The notes: a model not told the origin generated them from the sequence alone. A stretch of DNA of 30,389 bases from CAZWSE01 sp964636575 (GCA_964636575.1 CAZWSE010000038.1:1-30389); one strand, 5' to 3'; shown: positions 16,202 to 24,710, numbered from the stretch's first letter. Translations and numbers: made by a program.

Positions 16202-17352
16202 TGCGTGTGTTTGTGATCGCGGGTGAGGTGTCGGGTGACCGTTTGGGAGCGGCCTTGATGGAAGGTCTGCGCGAACTGGTGCCGGATGTAACCTTCGACG
16301 GGGTTGGCGGATCGCTTATGGCCGATCAAGGGCTGGTCAGTCGTTTCCCGATGGATGAGCTAAGTCTGATGGGCATCGTCGAAATCCTGCCCAAGTATCG
16401 CGCCTTGATGGCCCGTATCACTGAAACGGCACAGGCCGTTGTAGACACCAAGCCAGACGTTTTGATCACAATCGACAGCCCTGATTTCAGCCTGCGCGTC
16501 GCCAAGCGGGTCAAAGCGGTGAGCGATATTCGCACAGTCCACTACGTTGCTCCGACGGTTTGGGCCTGGCGGGCAGGGCGCGCTGAAAAGATGGCGCGAT
16601 CCGTGGATCAGGTGCTGGCGCTGTTCCCGTTTGAGCCGCCCTATATGCAGGCCGCTGGCATGGAATGTGACTTTGTCGGGCACCCTGTCGTGTCAGAGCC
16701 TGTCGCCACAGACGCAGATGCATTGGCGTTCCGCGCGGCCCATGACATTGGCGAGCGCCCTTTGATCCTTGCCTTGCCCGGATCGCGGCGGGGGGAGGTC
16801 ACGCGTCTTGCCCCGATCTTTGGTGAAGCCCTGCGCCCTGTGTTGGCGGCCACCCCTGATGCCCAAGTGATTGTGCCCGCCGCGGCCCCCGTTGCGTCGC
16901 TGGTGCAGGATATGACGGCCAAATGGCCCGGAGCGCCCATCGTGATTGATCCGCGCGGCAAAACCAATGACGCAGCCCTGTCCGAAAAACGGGCTGCCTT
17001 TAAGGCTGCGGATGTGGCGCTTGCGGCCTCTGGTACAGTGTCTTTGGAACTGGCGGCCTCAGATACGCCGATGGTTATTGCCTATGATATGAACTGGCTT
17101 TCGCGCCAGATTATCAGCCGGATGTACAAGCTTGATACGGCGACACTGGTCAATCTGGTGTCCGAGACCCGCAGCGTGCCTGAGTTCTTTGGGGCAGACT
17201 GCAAGCCCGAAAAGATCGCGGATGCACTAAAAGACCTGATGGCGGACCCGACGGGCCAGCAAGCGGCGATGGTTGAGACGATGAACCGGCTTGGAAAAGG
17301 TCAAACGCCGCCCGGGTTAAGGGCGGCGCAGGCTGTGTTGGATCGGATGTAG
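16201..17352 (+). CDS. lpxB: Lipid-A-disaccharide synthase
   Basis: GT19-family glycosyltransferase that joins lipid X with UDP-2,3-diacylglucosamine to form the tetraacyl disaccharide. The protein is 383 residues. The N-terminal VIAGEVSGDRLGAALM is the LpxB hallmark, followed by SLMGIVEILP, TIDSPDFSLRVAKR, YVAPTVWAWR, the LALPGSRRGEV motif and the C-terminal ASGTVSLELAASDTPMVIAY nucleotide-sugar-binding region. It is the last gene of the lipid A block, coupled to lpxI. It converges with the DUF2059 gene, leaving only 9 bp between the stops; no terminator hairpin is visible. Confidence 0.97.
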   Translation: MRVFVIAGEVSGDRLGAALMEGLRELVPDVTFDGVGGSLMADQGLVSRFPMDELSLMGIVEILPKYRALMARITETAQAVVDTKPDVLITIDSPDFSLRVAKRVKAVSDIRTVHYVAPTVWAWRAGRAEKMARSVDQVLALFPFEPPYMQAAGMECDFVGHPVVSEPVATDADALAFRAAHDIGERPLILALPGSRRGEVTRLAPIFGEALRPVLAATPDAQVIVPAAAPVASLVQDMTAKWPGAPIVIDPRGKTNDAALSEKRAAFKAADVALAASGTVSLELAASDTPMVIAYDMNWLSRQIISRMYKLDTATLVNLVSETRSVPEFFGADCKPEKIADALKDLMADPTGQQAAMVETMNRLGKGQTPPGLRAAQAVLDRM

Positions 17353-17361
17353 TCGCGCGCC

Positions 17362-17835
17362 TTACGGGTTGGCGACGATGTCTTGCAGGCCGCCCATCAT
17401 CTCAGACTGTTTGGATTGGACCATCTCAAGGATCATCGGCTGCTGCGCGCCAATAACGTCTGGCAGTTTGCTCATTACGGAACGTCCGATCTCAGTCGTG
17501 TAGAAATCCCGAAGGGCCGAGATTTCTTCCAAAGTCATCATATCGGCCATTAATTCGGCCTGACTTTCCATCATGGTGGTCATCGGCTCCATGAACAGCC
17601 CTTGATACAGCGTATCAATACGGGTCAACTGGTCTTCGGACAGTTTGGTCCCGCTGGCTTCGATCTGAGGGATGATCGGCTTCCACATTTGCTGGATGAC
17701 CCGTTCCATATCCATGTCTTTAAGCGTTTCAGCGATATAGCTTTGCGCCACGGTCAGCCGTTCCGCCCGTGTTTCCGCTTGCGCGGTCAGGGGCAGGGCC
17801 ATCAGAGCCACGGCTGCGATCAACTTCATGTTCAT
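17362..17835 (-). CDS. DUF2059 family secreted protein, unknown function
   Basis: A 157-residue exported protein. The N-terminal signal peptide (NMKLIAAVALMALPLTAQA) has a clear signal peptidase I site before ETRAER. The mature part is helical and charged, and the C-terminal half (LTLEEISALRDFYTTEIGRSVM and following) matches the pattern of DUF2059. GGAG lies about 8 bp before the ATG at 17835; an ATG two codons later is an alternative. It lies 21 bp after the mnmA stop, so it is probably transcribed from the mnmA promoter. Function in this family is unknown to me. Confidence 0.82.
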   Translation of the reverse strand: MNMKLIAAVALMALPLTAQAETRAERLTVAQSYIAETLKDMDMERVIQQMWKPIIPQIEASGTKLSEDQLTRIDTLYQGLFMEPMTTMMESQAELMADMMTLEEISALRDFYTTEIGRSVMSKLPDVIGAQQPMILEMVQSKQSEMMGGLQDIVANP

Positions 17836-17856
17836 TTCAAAAACTCCATCAAATCT

Positions 17857-19008
17857 TTAGTCGGACGCTCCGCGCCAAATCCATCCACCACCGAATATAC
17901 GGCTGCTTGTGGAATCATAAAACACGCAAGCTTGTCCGGGGGAAACCCCAACTTCGGGGTTTAGCAGCTCTACCATGGCCTCTGTTGGTGAAATCGGCCT
18001 GATAATCGCCTCACGCGGGGCACGCGTGGACCGGACCCGCACGGACACATGCCACTCTGGCTGGCTGTCAAAGGGCGCATCGCCCAACCAGTTGATTTCG
18101 CGCACCGGTACTGTCCGCGTGGCGAGCATTTCTTTCGGCCCTACAATCACTTTCTTGGCGTCTACGTCCAACTTGACCACATAAAGAGGGTCCGCCAGCC
18201 CACCGATCCCAAGTCCGCGCCTTTGACCGATTGTATAGTGGATCACCCCTTTGTGTTGGCCCAAGACCCGCCCATCTGCATGCACGATCTCGCCTGGGTC
18301 AGCCGCGTCGGGTCGCAGTTTCTGGATCACGCTTGCATAGTCGCCGTTGGGGACAAAGCAGATATCCTGACTGTCAGGCTTGTTCGCCACCGTCAGCCCG
18401 TACTTTTGCGCCAAGGCCCGTGTTTCATCCTTGGAGGGCAAATGCCCCAGCGGGAACCGCAGGTAGTCCAACTGGTCGGGTGTGGTCGAGAACAGAAAAT
18501 AGCTTTGATCGCGTGATGCGTCCGTTGCGCTGTGAAGTTCCGGCCCGTTGTCGCCCATTTTGCGTTGGATATAGTGCCCTGTAGCCATGCAATCGGCGTC
18601 CAGATCCTTGGCGGTTTCGAGCAGGTCTTTGAATTTTACCCGCTCATTGCAGCGGATGCAGGGCACAGGGGTCGCGCCTGCTAGATAGCTTTCGGCGAAT
18701 TCGTCGATGACGGCATCTTTGAAGATGTTTTCGTAGTCCAAGACATAGTGTGGGAAGCCCATCGATTCCGCCACACGGCGGGCATCATGGATGTCGATCC
18801 CTGCGCAACACGCACCTTTTTTGGCCAAAGCCGCCCCGTGATCGTAAAGCTGCAAGGTGACCCCAACCACGTCATAGCCTTCCTCGGCCAGCATTGCGGC
18901 CACAACGCTGCTGTCGACGCCGCCCGACATGGCAACAACCACGCGCGTGTCTGAAGGGGCTTTCGCAAAGCCGAGTGAGTTCAAAGGCAGGTCTGTATCG
19001 AGTGCCAT
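17857..19008 (-). CDS. mnmA: tRNA-specific 2-thiouridylase
   Basis: Catalyses 2-thiolation of wobble U34 in tRNA-Lys, -Glu and -Gln. The protein is 383 residues. The PP-loop SGGVDSS is at residues 28-34 after an N-terminal extension of about 20 residues. The catalytic Cys of the VPCIRCNERVKF segment and a second Cys in the C-terminal GQACVFYD are present, as is the KPDSQDICF motif. AAGGA lies 9 bp upstream of the ATG. It is divergent from sciP, and a good sigma-70-like promoter precedes it. Confidence 0.96.
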   Translation of the reverse strand: MALDTDLPLNSLGFAKAPSDTRVVVAMSGGVDSSVVAAMLAEEGYDVVGVTLQLYDHGAALAKKGACCAGIDIHDARRVAESMGFPHYVLDYENIFKDAVIDEFAESYLAGATPVPCIRCNERVKFKDLLETAKDLDADCMATGHYIQRKMGDNGPELHSATDASRDQSYFLFSTTPDQLDYLRFPLGHLPSKDETRALAQKYGLTVANKPDSQDICFVPNGDYASVIQKLRPDAADPGEIVHADGRVLGQHKGVIHYTIGQRRGLGIGGLADPLYVVKLDVDAKKVIVGPKEMLATRTVPVREINWLGDAPFDSQPEWHVSVRVRSTRAPREAIIRPISPTEAMVELLNPEVGVSPGQACVFYDSTSSRIFGGGWIWRGASD

Positions 19009-19059
19009 GAGAGGGGTCCTTAACCAAAAGGGAATACGCCTGAACGGCGCTTAGGCTCA

Positions 19060-19087
19060 AATATAGGAAAATACAATCTATTCTCAA
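19060..19087 (-). promoter_or_regulatory. Sigma-70-type promoter for mnmA
   Basis: On the minus strand, TTGAGA (19087-19082) and TATATT (19065-19060) are separated by 16 bp. They lie 52-79 bp upstream of the mnmA ATG. Both elements match the consensus at five of six positions. Confidence 0.6.
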
Positions 19088-19156
19088 CCCGTCGCTTCAC
19101 GGGTCTTTAAGGCTCGTGCTGTCTAAAGGGGCTCAGGTTTTTTAAGCAGGTGTCGC

Positions 19157-19423
19157 ATGTATCTCAAGAAAGTAGATGGTCCTCGAACGATCACATTGCC
19201 GGATGGCAGAACCATGACACGGGCAGATTTGCCCGCGGCTGAAACACGCCGCTGGGTGGCGTCGCGCAAGTCCGTGGTCGTGAAGGCGGTTCTATATGGC
19301 CTGCTGGATCGGTCAGAGGCTTTGACGCGCTATGCTTTGAGTGATGAAGAATTCGACGAATGGATCACGGCTATGACCGAATACGGTGAAAGTGCGTTGC
19401 GCGCGACCGTCGTTCATCGGTGA
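19157..19423 (+). CDS. sciP: CtrA inhibitor SciP (DUF1153)
   Basis: Small DNA/CtrA-binding protein that in Caulobacter blocks CtrA-activated transcription in G1 cells. The 88-residue product matches the DUF1153 pattern: LKKVDGPRTITLPDGRTMTR, TRRWVASRKSVVVKAV, YGLLDRSEALTRYALSDEEF and a final WITAMTEYGESALRAT. The middle forms a helix-turn-helix-like unit (residues ~35-75). It lies 150 bp upstream of ctrA on the same strand, so the regulator and its antagonist are neighbours. The ribosome binding site is modest (AGG about 7 bp before the ATG). It is divergent from mnmA. Confidence 0.92.
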   Translation: MYLKKVDGPRTITLPDGRTMTRADLPAAETRRWVASRKSVVVKAVLYGLLDRSEALTRYALSDEEFDEWITAMTEYGESALRATVVHR

Positions 19424-19472
19424 AGTGCAGGTGAAACGGGCGTAGTGTCGCACAAAAACAACTTAGGGTTGT

Positions 19473-19510
19473 TTAATCGAAAATTCATGTTACGGTAACT
19501 CCAGATTAAC
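19473..19510 (+). promoter_or_regulatory. Near-consensus CtrA-type half-site pairs upstream of ctrA
   Basis: Two close matches to TTAA-N7-TTAA occur in the sciP-ctrA gap: TTAA-N7-TTCA at 19473-19487 and GTAA-N7-TTAAC at 19495-19510, each with one mismatch in the eight fixed positions. They lie 64-101 bp upstream of the ctrA start, which would fit autoregulation. Short A/T-rich motifs can arise by chance, so this is a candidate only. Confidence 0.45.
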
Positions 19511-19533
19511 TCTTTTGACCAATCTTAATCACA

Positions 19534-19547
19534 AGCAATTAATTGCT
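19534..19547. repeat. Perfect 14-bp palindrome in the ctrA leader/promoter region
   Basis: AGCAATTAATTGCT is identical to its own reverse complement and lies 26 bp before the ctrA ATG, just upstream of the GGAG ribosome binding site at 19561-19564. It could be an operator for a dimeric regulator or lie in the 5' untranslated region. Confidence 0.6.
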
Positions 19548-19573
19548 CGCCGTTTTAACTGGAGATAAGTCAC

Positions 19574-20290
19574 ATGCGCGTTCTACTGGTCGAAGACGAT
19601 CCCACGACATCAAAAAGCATCGAAATGATGCTCACACATGCAAACCTTAACGTCTACTCCACCGATTTGGGGGAGGAAGGCATCGATCTGGCCAAGCTTT
19701 ATGATTATGACCTGATCCTGCTGGACCTTGGATTGCCCGATATGAACGGCCATGAAGTGTTGCGCCAGTTGCGTCTGTCACGGATTGAAACGCCTATTTT
19801 GATCCTGTCGGGGGCTGATGATACCGAAAGCAAGATCAAGGGCTTTGGTTTTGGTGCAGATGACTATCTGACCAAACCGTTCCACCGCGAAGAACTGGTG
19901 GCCCGTATTCATGCAATCATTCGTCGCTCGAAAGGTCATTCGCAGTCGGTCATCAACACAGGCTCTATCAGCGTGAACCTCGATGCGAAAACTGTGTCGG
20001 TTGAAGATCAACCCGTGCACCTAACGGGCAAGGAGTATCAAATGCTCGAATTGTTGTCCCTGCGCAAAGGTACGACCCTGACCAAAGAGATGTTTTTGAA
20101 CCATCTCTACGGCGGCATGGATGAGCCTGAACTGAAGATCATTGACGTCTTTATCTGCAAGCTGCGCAAGAAACTGAGCGAAGCATCGGGCGGTCAAAAC
20201 CATATCGAGACCGTTTGGGGCCGTGGCTATGTGCTGCGCGAACCGGTCAGCGATGCGGTTGATGATGATCGGATGGCCGTCGGCGCCTGA
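19574..20290 (+). CDS. ctrA: Cell-cycle response regulator CtrA (OmpR/PhoB family)
   Basis: Master response regulator; in Rhodobacterales CtrA usually controls motility and, where present, gene transfer agents. The 238-residue protein has a receiver domain with acidic pocket D8/D9, phosphoacceptor D51 in ILLDLGLPDMNGHEVL and the conserved Lys in LTKPFHREEL, then a winged-helix DNA-binding domain ending WGRGYVLREP. The segment GMDEPELKIIDVFICKLRKKL is characteristic of CtrA. The C-terminus is MAVGA, not the Ala-Ala used by ClpXP in Caulobacter, so proteolytic control may differ. GGAG lies 9 bp before the ATG. sciP is immediately upstream and ligA downstream. Confidence 0.95.
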   Translation: MRVLLVEDDPTTSKSIEMMLTHANLNVYSTDLGEEGIDLAKLYDYDLILLDLGLPDMNGHEVLRQLRLSRIETPILILSGADDTESKIKGFGFGADDYLTKPFHREELVARIHAIIRRSKGHSQSVINTGSISVNLDAKTVSVEDQPVHLTGKEYQMLELLSLRKGTTLTKEMFLNHLYGGMDEPELKIIDVFICKLRKKLSEASGGQNHIETVWGRGYVLREPVSDAVDDDRMAVGA

Positions 20291-20375
20291 TCGCACTGAC
20301 AAGGCCTGTTGCATCTGGACCTGAACGGCTCTGCCGCCTATCACTTTGACGGTAAGCTGTTTAGGGGCGCTTGAG

Positions 20376-22496
20376 GTGACATCGGACGTCGACATCGACA
20401 CATTGACAGAAGATCAAGCCGCGCTGGAACTGGCGCGGCTTGGCGACGTTCTAAGGCTGGCAAACACAGACTACCACGGCGCGGATGCACCGACGCTGTC
20501 TGATGCGGACTATGATGCGCTGAAACGGCGTAATGCTGCGATTGAAGCCAAATTCCCAAACCTGAAACGCGCCGATAGTCCGTCTGATCAAGTGGGTGCT
20601 GCACCTGCCGACGGGTTTTCCAAGGTGAAACATGCAGTGCGAATGTTGTCGCTCGGCAATGCTTTCACCGATGAAGATGTCACCGACTTTGACGGCAGTA
20701 TTCGGAAGTATCTGGGACTTACGCCTGATCAACCTTTGCCGTTTACCGCCGAGCCAAAAATCGACGGCTTGTCCCTATCCCTGCGATATGAGGACGGCAA
20801 ACTGGTTCAAGCGGCCACGCGTGGCGATGGTGAAACGGGTGAAAACGTCACCGCAAATGCCCGCACTATCGCGGATGTGCCACAGCACATCGAAGGGGCG
20901 CCGCAAGTGCTGGAGGTCCGCGGCGAGGTCTACATGTCTCATGCGGATTTTGAGGCTTTGAACGACCGCCAAACAGAAGCCGGCGGAAAGACCTTTGCCA
21001 ACCCGCGCAACGCCGCTGCTGGGTCTTTGCGGCAGTTGGATGCGCAGATCACCCGCGCGCGTCCGCTCAAGTTCTTTGCATATGCCTGGGGGGCCTTGTC
21101 TGATCCCTTGGCGGACACGCAATCCGGCGCCATCAAACGGCTGAACAGCTTTGGCTTTCAGACGAACCCATTGACCAAACTGTGCGACAGCCCCGAAGAG
21201 ATGATCGCGCACTACCAATCCATCGAGGCGCAACGCGCGACTTTGGGATATGACATCGACGGGGTCGTCTACAAAGTAAACGATCTGGCGCTGCAAGCAC
21301 GGCTCGGGTTCCGCTCAACCACGCCCAGATGGGCGATTGCCCACAAGTTTCCGGCAGAGCTGGCTTGGACACGGCTTGCAGGGATCGATATTCAGGTGGG
21401 CCGCACTGGCGCGCTTAGTCCTGTTGCGCGGCTTGATCCGGTGACCGTGGGCGGTGTTGTGGTGTCCAACGCGACGCTGCACAATGAAGACTATATCGCG
21501 GGTCTTGATGCAAAAGGTGGCGACATTCGCGGTGGGCGCGACATTCGGGTGGGCGATTGGGTTCAGGTCTATCGCGCGGGCGATGTGATCCCCAAGATCG
21601 CGGATGTAGATCTGTCAAAGCGGCCTGAAACGTCTGAACCTTTTGCCATGCCAAAGCTATGTCCGGAGTGCCAATCAGAAGCGATCCGCGAAGAGGGCGA
21701 TGCGGTGCGCAGGTGCTCTGGCGGGTTGATCTGTCCCGCGCAGGCGGTTGAGCGGCTCAAACATTTCGTGTCTCGCGCGGCTTTTGACATTGAAGGGCTG
21801 GGCGCCAAGCAAGTCGAACAATTTTACACCGACGGGTGGATCAAAACGCCTGCGGATATCTTCACACTGAAAGACCGCTTTGGGTCCGGTTTGCAGCAGC
21901 TCAAGAACCGCGAAGGCTGGGGCGATAAATCCGCTGACAACCTGTTTCAAGCCATCGAAGACAAGCGCGACATACCGCTGAACCGCGTTATCTTCGCCCT
22001 TGGCATCCGCCATGTGGGCGAGGCTGCCTCAAACATGATCGCCTTGCACTACGGGTCATGGTCCGAATTTGAACGGGCCGTTGTTGAAGCCGCCGATGAC
22101 ACAAGCGCGGCCTATGCAGACTTGCTCGGGATCGACGGCATGGGCACTGTGATGATCGGTTCATTGATCCAAGCCTTCGCCCAAGACACGGAACGCGCAG
22201 CCATTGATGCGTTGATTGCGCAACTGCGCGTGCAGGATATCGCGGCCCCAGACACCTCCGGCAGCCCTGTGGCGGGCAAAACGGTGGTCTTTACCGGCAC
22301 ATTGACCCGAATGACCCGCGCCGAAGCCAAGGCCCGCGCCGAAAGCCTTGGTGCCAAAGTCAGCGGTTCGGTCAGTGCAAAAACGGATCTGCTTGTGGCG
22401 GGGCCGGGTGCCGGATCAAAGGCAAAGAAAGCAAATGAGCTTGGGATTGAAACCTTGGACGAAGACGGCTGGCTGTCGTTGATCGACGGTCTATGA
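20376..22496 (+). CDS. ligA: NAD-dependent DNA ligase LigA
   Basis: Seals nicks in replication and repair using NAD+. The protein is 706 residues from the GTG at 20376, which has AGGGG about 8 bp upstream; the frame extends back to a TTG at 20346 but without a ribosome binding site. Domains in order: Ia (ADAPTLSDADYDAL), adenylation domain with catalytic Lys near residue 128 in EPKIDGLSLS, OB fold (VGRTGALSPVARLDPV), four-Cys zinc finger (CPEC...RCSGGLICP), helix-hairpin-helix region and a C-terminal BRCT domain (VAGKTVVFTGTLTRMTRAEA). recG overlaps its end by 4 bp, so the two are translationally coupled. Confidence 0.96.
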   Translation: MTSDVDIDTLTEDQAALELARLGDVLRLANTDYHGADAPTLSDADYDALKRRNAAIEAKFPNLKRADSPSDQVGAAPADGFSKVKHAVRMLSLGNAFTDEDVTDFDGSIRKYLGLTPDQPLPFTAEPKIDGLSLSLRYEDGKLVQAATRGDGETGENVTANARTIADVPQHIEGAPQVLEVRGEVYMSHADFEALNDRQTEAGGKTFANPRNAAAGSLRQLDAQITRARPLKFFAYAWGALSDPLADTQSGAIKRLNSFGFQTNPLTKLCDSPEEMIAHYQSIEAQRATLGYDIDGVVYKVNDLALQARLGFRSTTPRWAIAHKFPAELAWTRLAGIDIQVGRTGALSPVARLDPVTVGGVVVSNATLHNEDYIAGLDAKGGDIRGGRDIRVGDWVQVYRAGDVIPKIADVDLSKRPETSEPFAMPKLCPECQSEAIREEGDAVRRCSGGLICPAQAVERLKHFVSRAAFDIEGLGAKQVEQFYTDGWIKTPADIFTLKDRFGSGLQQLKNREGWGDKSADNLFQAIEDKRDIPLNRVIFALGIRHVGEAASNMIALHYGSWSEFERAVVEAADDTSAAYADLLGIDGMGTVMIGSLIQAFAQDTERAAIDALIAQLRVQDIAAPDTSGSPVAGKTVVFTGTLTRMTRAEAKARAESLGAKVSGSVSAKTDLLVAGPGAGSKAKKANELGIETLDEDGWLSLIDGL

Positions 22497-24583
22497 GCAG
22501 CCGCCCGCCAGCCCTGTTTCCGCTGTTCGCGGGGTTGGAAACCTTGCAAGGGGTCGGCCCAAAAACGGCGGAACATCTGGCGCAACTGGCCGTCACCAAG
22601 CCGCGCGACTTGTTGTTCACCTTGCCTTATGCGGTGGTCGACCGCAGGCGAATAGACAGCATCAAGGATGCTGATCTGCCCCGCACGCTGACCGTGGCTG
22701 TCACCGTTGGCCCGCACACTCCGCCGCGCAACAAAGGTGGCGCTTACCGTATCCATGTGGAAGACGCGCAGACCAGTTTTCAGATTGTCTACTTTCACGC
22801 CAACGCCAAATACCTGCAGCAACAATTGCCGACGGGCAGCAGGCGGTTGGTGTCCGGCAAGGTCGAGCTTTTCGATGGCATCGCCAATATGGTGCACCCC
22901 GATCATGTCCTGCCCGAGGCTGAACCGGAGGGCATCCCCAGCTTTGAGCCGGTCTATCCGCTGACCTCGGGCGTGACACAGAAAACCATGTTCAAAGCCA
23001 GTCGTGGGGCCCTGTCACGTCTGCCCGAAGTCGCTGAATGGATTGACCCGAACCTGATCGCGCAAAACGGGTGGCCTGCGTGGGGGCAGGCGGTGGAGGC
23101 CGCGCATAACCCCGCCCATATGGATGATCTGAGCCCGCATGCGGACGCGCGTGCCAGATTGGCCTATGACGAATTGATGGCGCATCAGCTGACGATGGGG
23201 CTCGCGCGGGCGAAGGTGCGCCGTGCCAAGGGGCGCGAAAGCCATGGCACGGGGGCGCTGCAATCGAAAGTGTTGGCAGGTTTGCCCTATGCGCCGACCG
23301 GAGCGCAGACCCGTGCGATTGCGGAAATCACTGCGGATATGGCAAGCGCCCCGCGGATGAACCGGCTTTTGCAGGGCGATGTTGGGGCGGGCAAAACGCT
23401 CGTGGCCTTCATGGCGCTTTTAGTGGCGGTTGAGGCCGGCGGGCAGGGCGTGATGATGGCCCCCACCGAGATTCTGGCCCGTCAACACTTGGAAGGGTTG
23501 CAGCCTTTAGCAGAAGACGCGGGCGTTGTGCTTGAAGTGCTGACCGGCCGCGACAAAGGCCGCGAACGTGAGGCAAAGCTTGCGGCGTTGAAAGCAGGCA
23601 AAATCCAGATATTGGTGGGTACCCATGCGGTGTTCCAAAAGGACGTTGAGTTCGACGATCTACGTTTGGCCGTTGTGGACGAACAGCATCGCTTTGGGGT
23701 GCGTCAGCGGCTGGAGCTGGGCAAAAAAGGCGATAGGGCGGATGTGCTGGTGATGACCGCGACCCCGATCCCGCGGTCTTTGTCGTTGGCGCAATACGGC
23801 GACATGGATGTGTCCGTGCTTGATGAAAAGCCGCCCGGTCGCAAGCCCATCAAGACGGCTTTGGTCAGCACGGAACGGATGGATGAGGTCGTCGGCCGGC
23901 TGCGCGAAGCCGTGGCGCAGGGGCGGCAGTGCTATTGGGTCTGCCCACTGGTTGAAGAAAGCGAGGTCGTTGATCTGACATCCGCAGAAGAACGGTTCAA
24001 ACGGCTGCGCGCGGCTTTGGGTGAAGATCAGGTCGGGCTTGTGCATGGGCAAATGCCACCCGCTGACAAAGACGCGGTGATGGCGCGGTTTCAGGCCGGT
24101 GATTTGCAAGTTTTGGTGGCGACAACGGTGATTGAGGTTGGGGTGAACGTGCCCAATGCAACGATCATGGTGATAGAGCGGGCCGAGACCTTTGGGCTGG
24201 CGCAGTTGCACCAATTACGCGGTCGGGTCGGGCGCGGGGCTGAACAATCGACCTGTTTGCTGATGTTCCAATCGCCTTTGTCAGAAACCGGCCGTCAAAG
24301 GCTGGAGGTGCTGCGCGAAACCGAAGACGGCTTTGTCATTGCCGAAACAGATCTGAAAATGCGCGGCGCGGGGGATCTGATTGGAACGGCGCAATCGGGG
24401 CTGCCACGGTTCAGGGTGGCTGATCTGGAACGGCAAACGGCCCTGATGGAAGTGGCGCAATCAGATGCGCGGGCCTTGTTGGACCAGGATCCGGACCTGA
24501 CAAGCCCGCGTGGGCAGGCGGCACGGATGCTTTTATGGTTGATGGAACAAGACCAGGCTATTCTATTGATTTCAGTGGGTTAG
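22493..24583 (+). CDS. recG: ATP-dependent DNA helicase RecG
   Basis: Superfamily 2 helicase that remodels stalled replication forks and branch-migrates Holliday junctions. The protein is 696 residues. An N-terminal wedge/OB domain begins with LETLQGVGPKTAEHLAQL. Helicase motifs follow: GDVGAGKT around residues 295-303, a DEQH box (VVDEQHRFGVRQRLELG) near residue 395, TATPIPRSL, then the C-terminal TTVIEVGVNVPNATIMVIE and QLRGRVGRG motif VI. Its ATG overlaps the ligA stop. The SOS-type operator and small ORF begin 40 bp after its stop; no terminator separates them. Confidence 0.96.
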   Translation: MSSRPPALFPLFAGLETLQGVGPKTAEHLAQLAVTKPRDLLFTLPYAVVDRRRIDSIKDADLPRTLTVAVTVGPHTPPRNKGGAYRIHVEDAQTSFQIVYFHANAKYLQQQLPTGSRRLVSGKVELFDGIANMVHPDHVLPEAEPEGIPSFEPVYPLTSGVTQKTMFKASRGALSRLPEVAEWIDPNLIAQNGWPAWGQAVEAAHNPAHMDDLSPHADARARLAYDELMAHQLTMGLARAKVRRAKGRESHGTGALQSKVLAGLPYAPTGAQTRAIAEITADMASAPRMNRLLQGDVGAGKTLVAFMALLVAVEAGGQGVMMAPTEILARQHLEGLQPLAEDAGVVLEVLTGRDKGREREAKLAALKAGKIQILVGTHAVFQKDVEFDDLRLAVVDEQHRFGVRQRLELGKKGDRADVLVMTATPIPRSLSLAQYGDMDVSVLDEKPPGRKPIKTALVSTERMDEVVGRLREAVAQGRQCYWVCPLVEESEVVDLTSAEERFKRLRAALGEDQVGLVHGQMPPADKDAVMARFQAGDLQVLVATTVIEVGVNVPNATIMVIERAETFGLAQLHQLRGRVGRGAEQSTCLLMFQSPLSETGRQRLEVLRETEDGFVIAETDLKMRGAGDLIGTAQSGLPRFRVADLERQTALMEVAQSDARALLDQDPDLTSPRGQAARMLLWLMEQDQAILLISVG

Positions 24584-24623
24584 GGATGTTTCGACTACCA
24601 CTGCGCGCGGAATGTTCTCAAAT

Positions 24624-24638
24624 GTTCTTAAAAAGTTC
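24624..24638 (+). promoter_or_regulatory. Alphaproteobacterial LexA (SOS) box
   Basis: GTTC (24624-24627) and GTTC (24635-24638) are separated by exactly 7 bp, the direct-repeat LexA recognition sequence established in Rhodobacter and other alphaproteobacteria. A third GTTC lies 6 bp further upstream (24614-24617). The box is 73 bp before the ATG of the 40-codon ORF and has no other suitably placed downstream gene. A GATAAA at 24653-24658 could be a -10. Confidence 0.7.
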
Positions 24639-24668
24639 TTTACAAGGCCTGCGATAAATGAGAACAAA

Positions 24669-24694
24669 GCGTTAACACGAAACAAGGTTAACGC
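24669..24694. repeat. Inverted repeat in the leader of the 40-codon ORF
   Basis: GCGTTAAC (24669-24676) and its exact reverse complement GTTAACGC (24687-24694) are separated by 10 bp. Each arm contains a 6-bp palindrome GTTAAC. The element lies between the LexA box and the ribosome binding site, so it may be a second operator or an mRNA hairpin just upstream of the start region. Confidence 0.65.
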
Positions 24695-24710
24695 CTGAGG
24701 AGTTCTCCAG

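Noticed and set aside
19424..19573. GANTC (CcrM) methylation site in the ctrA upstream region
   Set aside because: Scanned by eye; no GANTC is present in the gap.
24669..24694. GTTAAC pair read as a CtrA binding site
   Set aside because: The two TTAA units are 12 bp apart, not the 7 bp required by the CtrA consensus.
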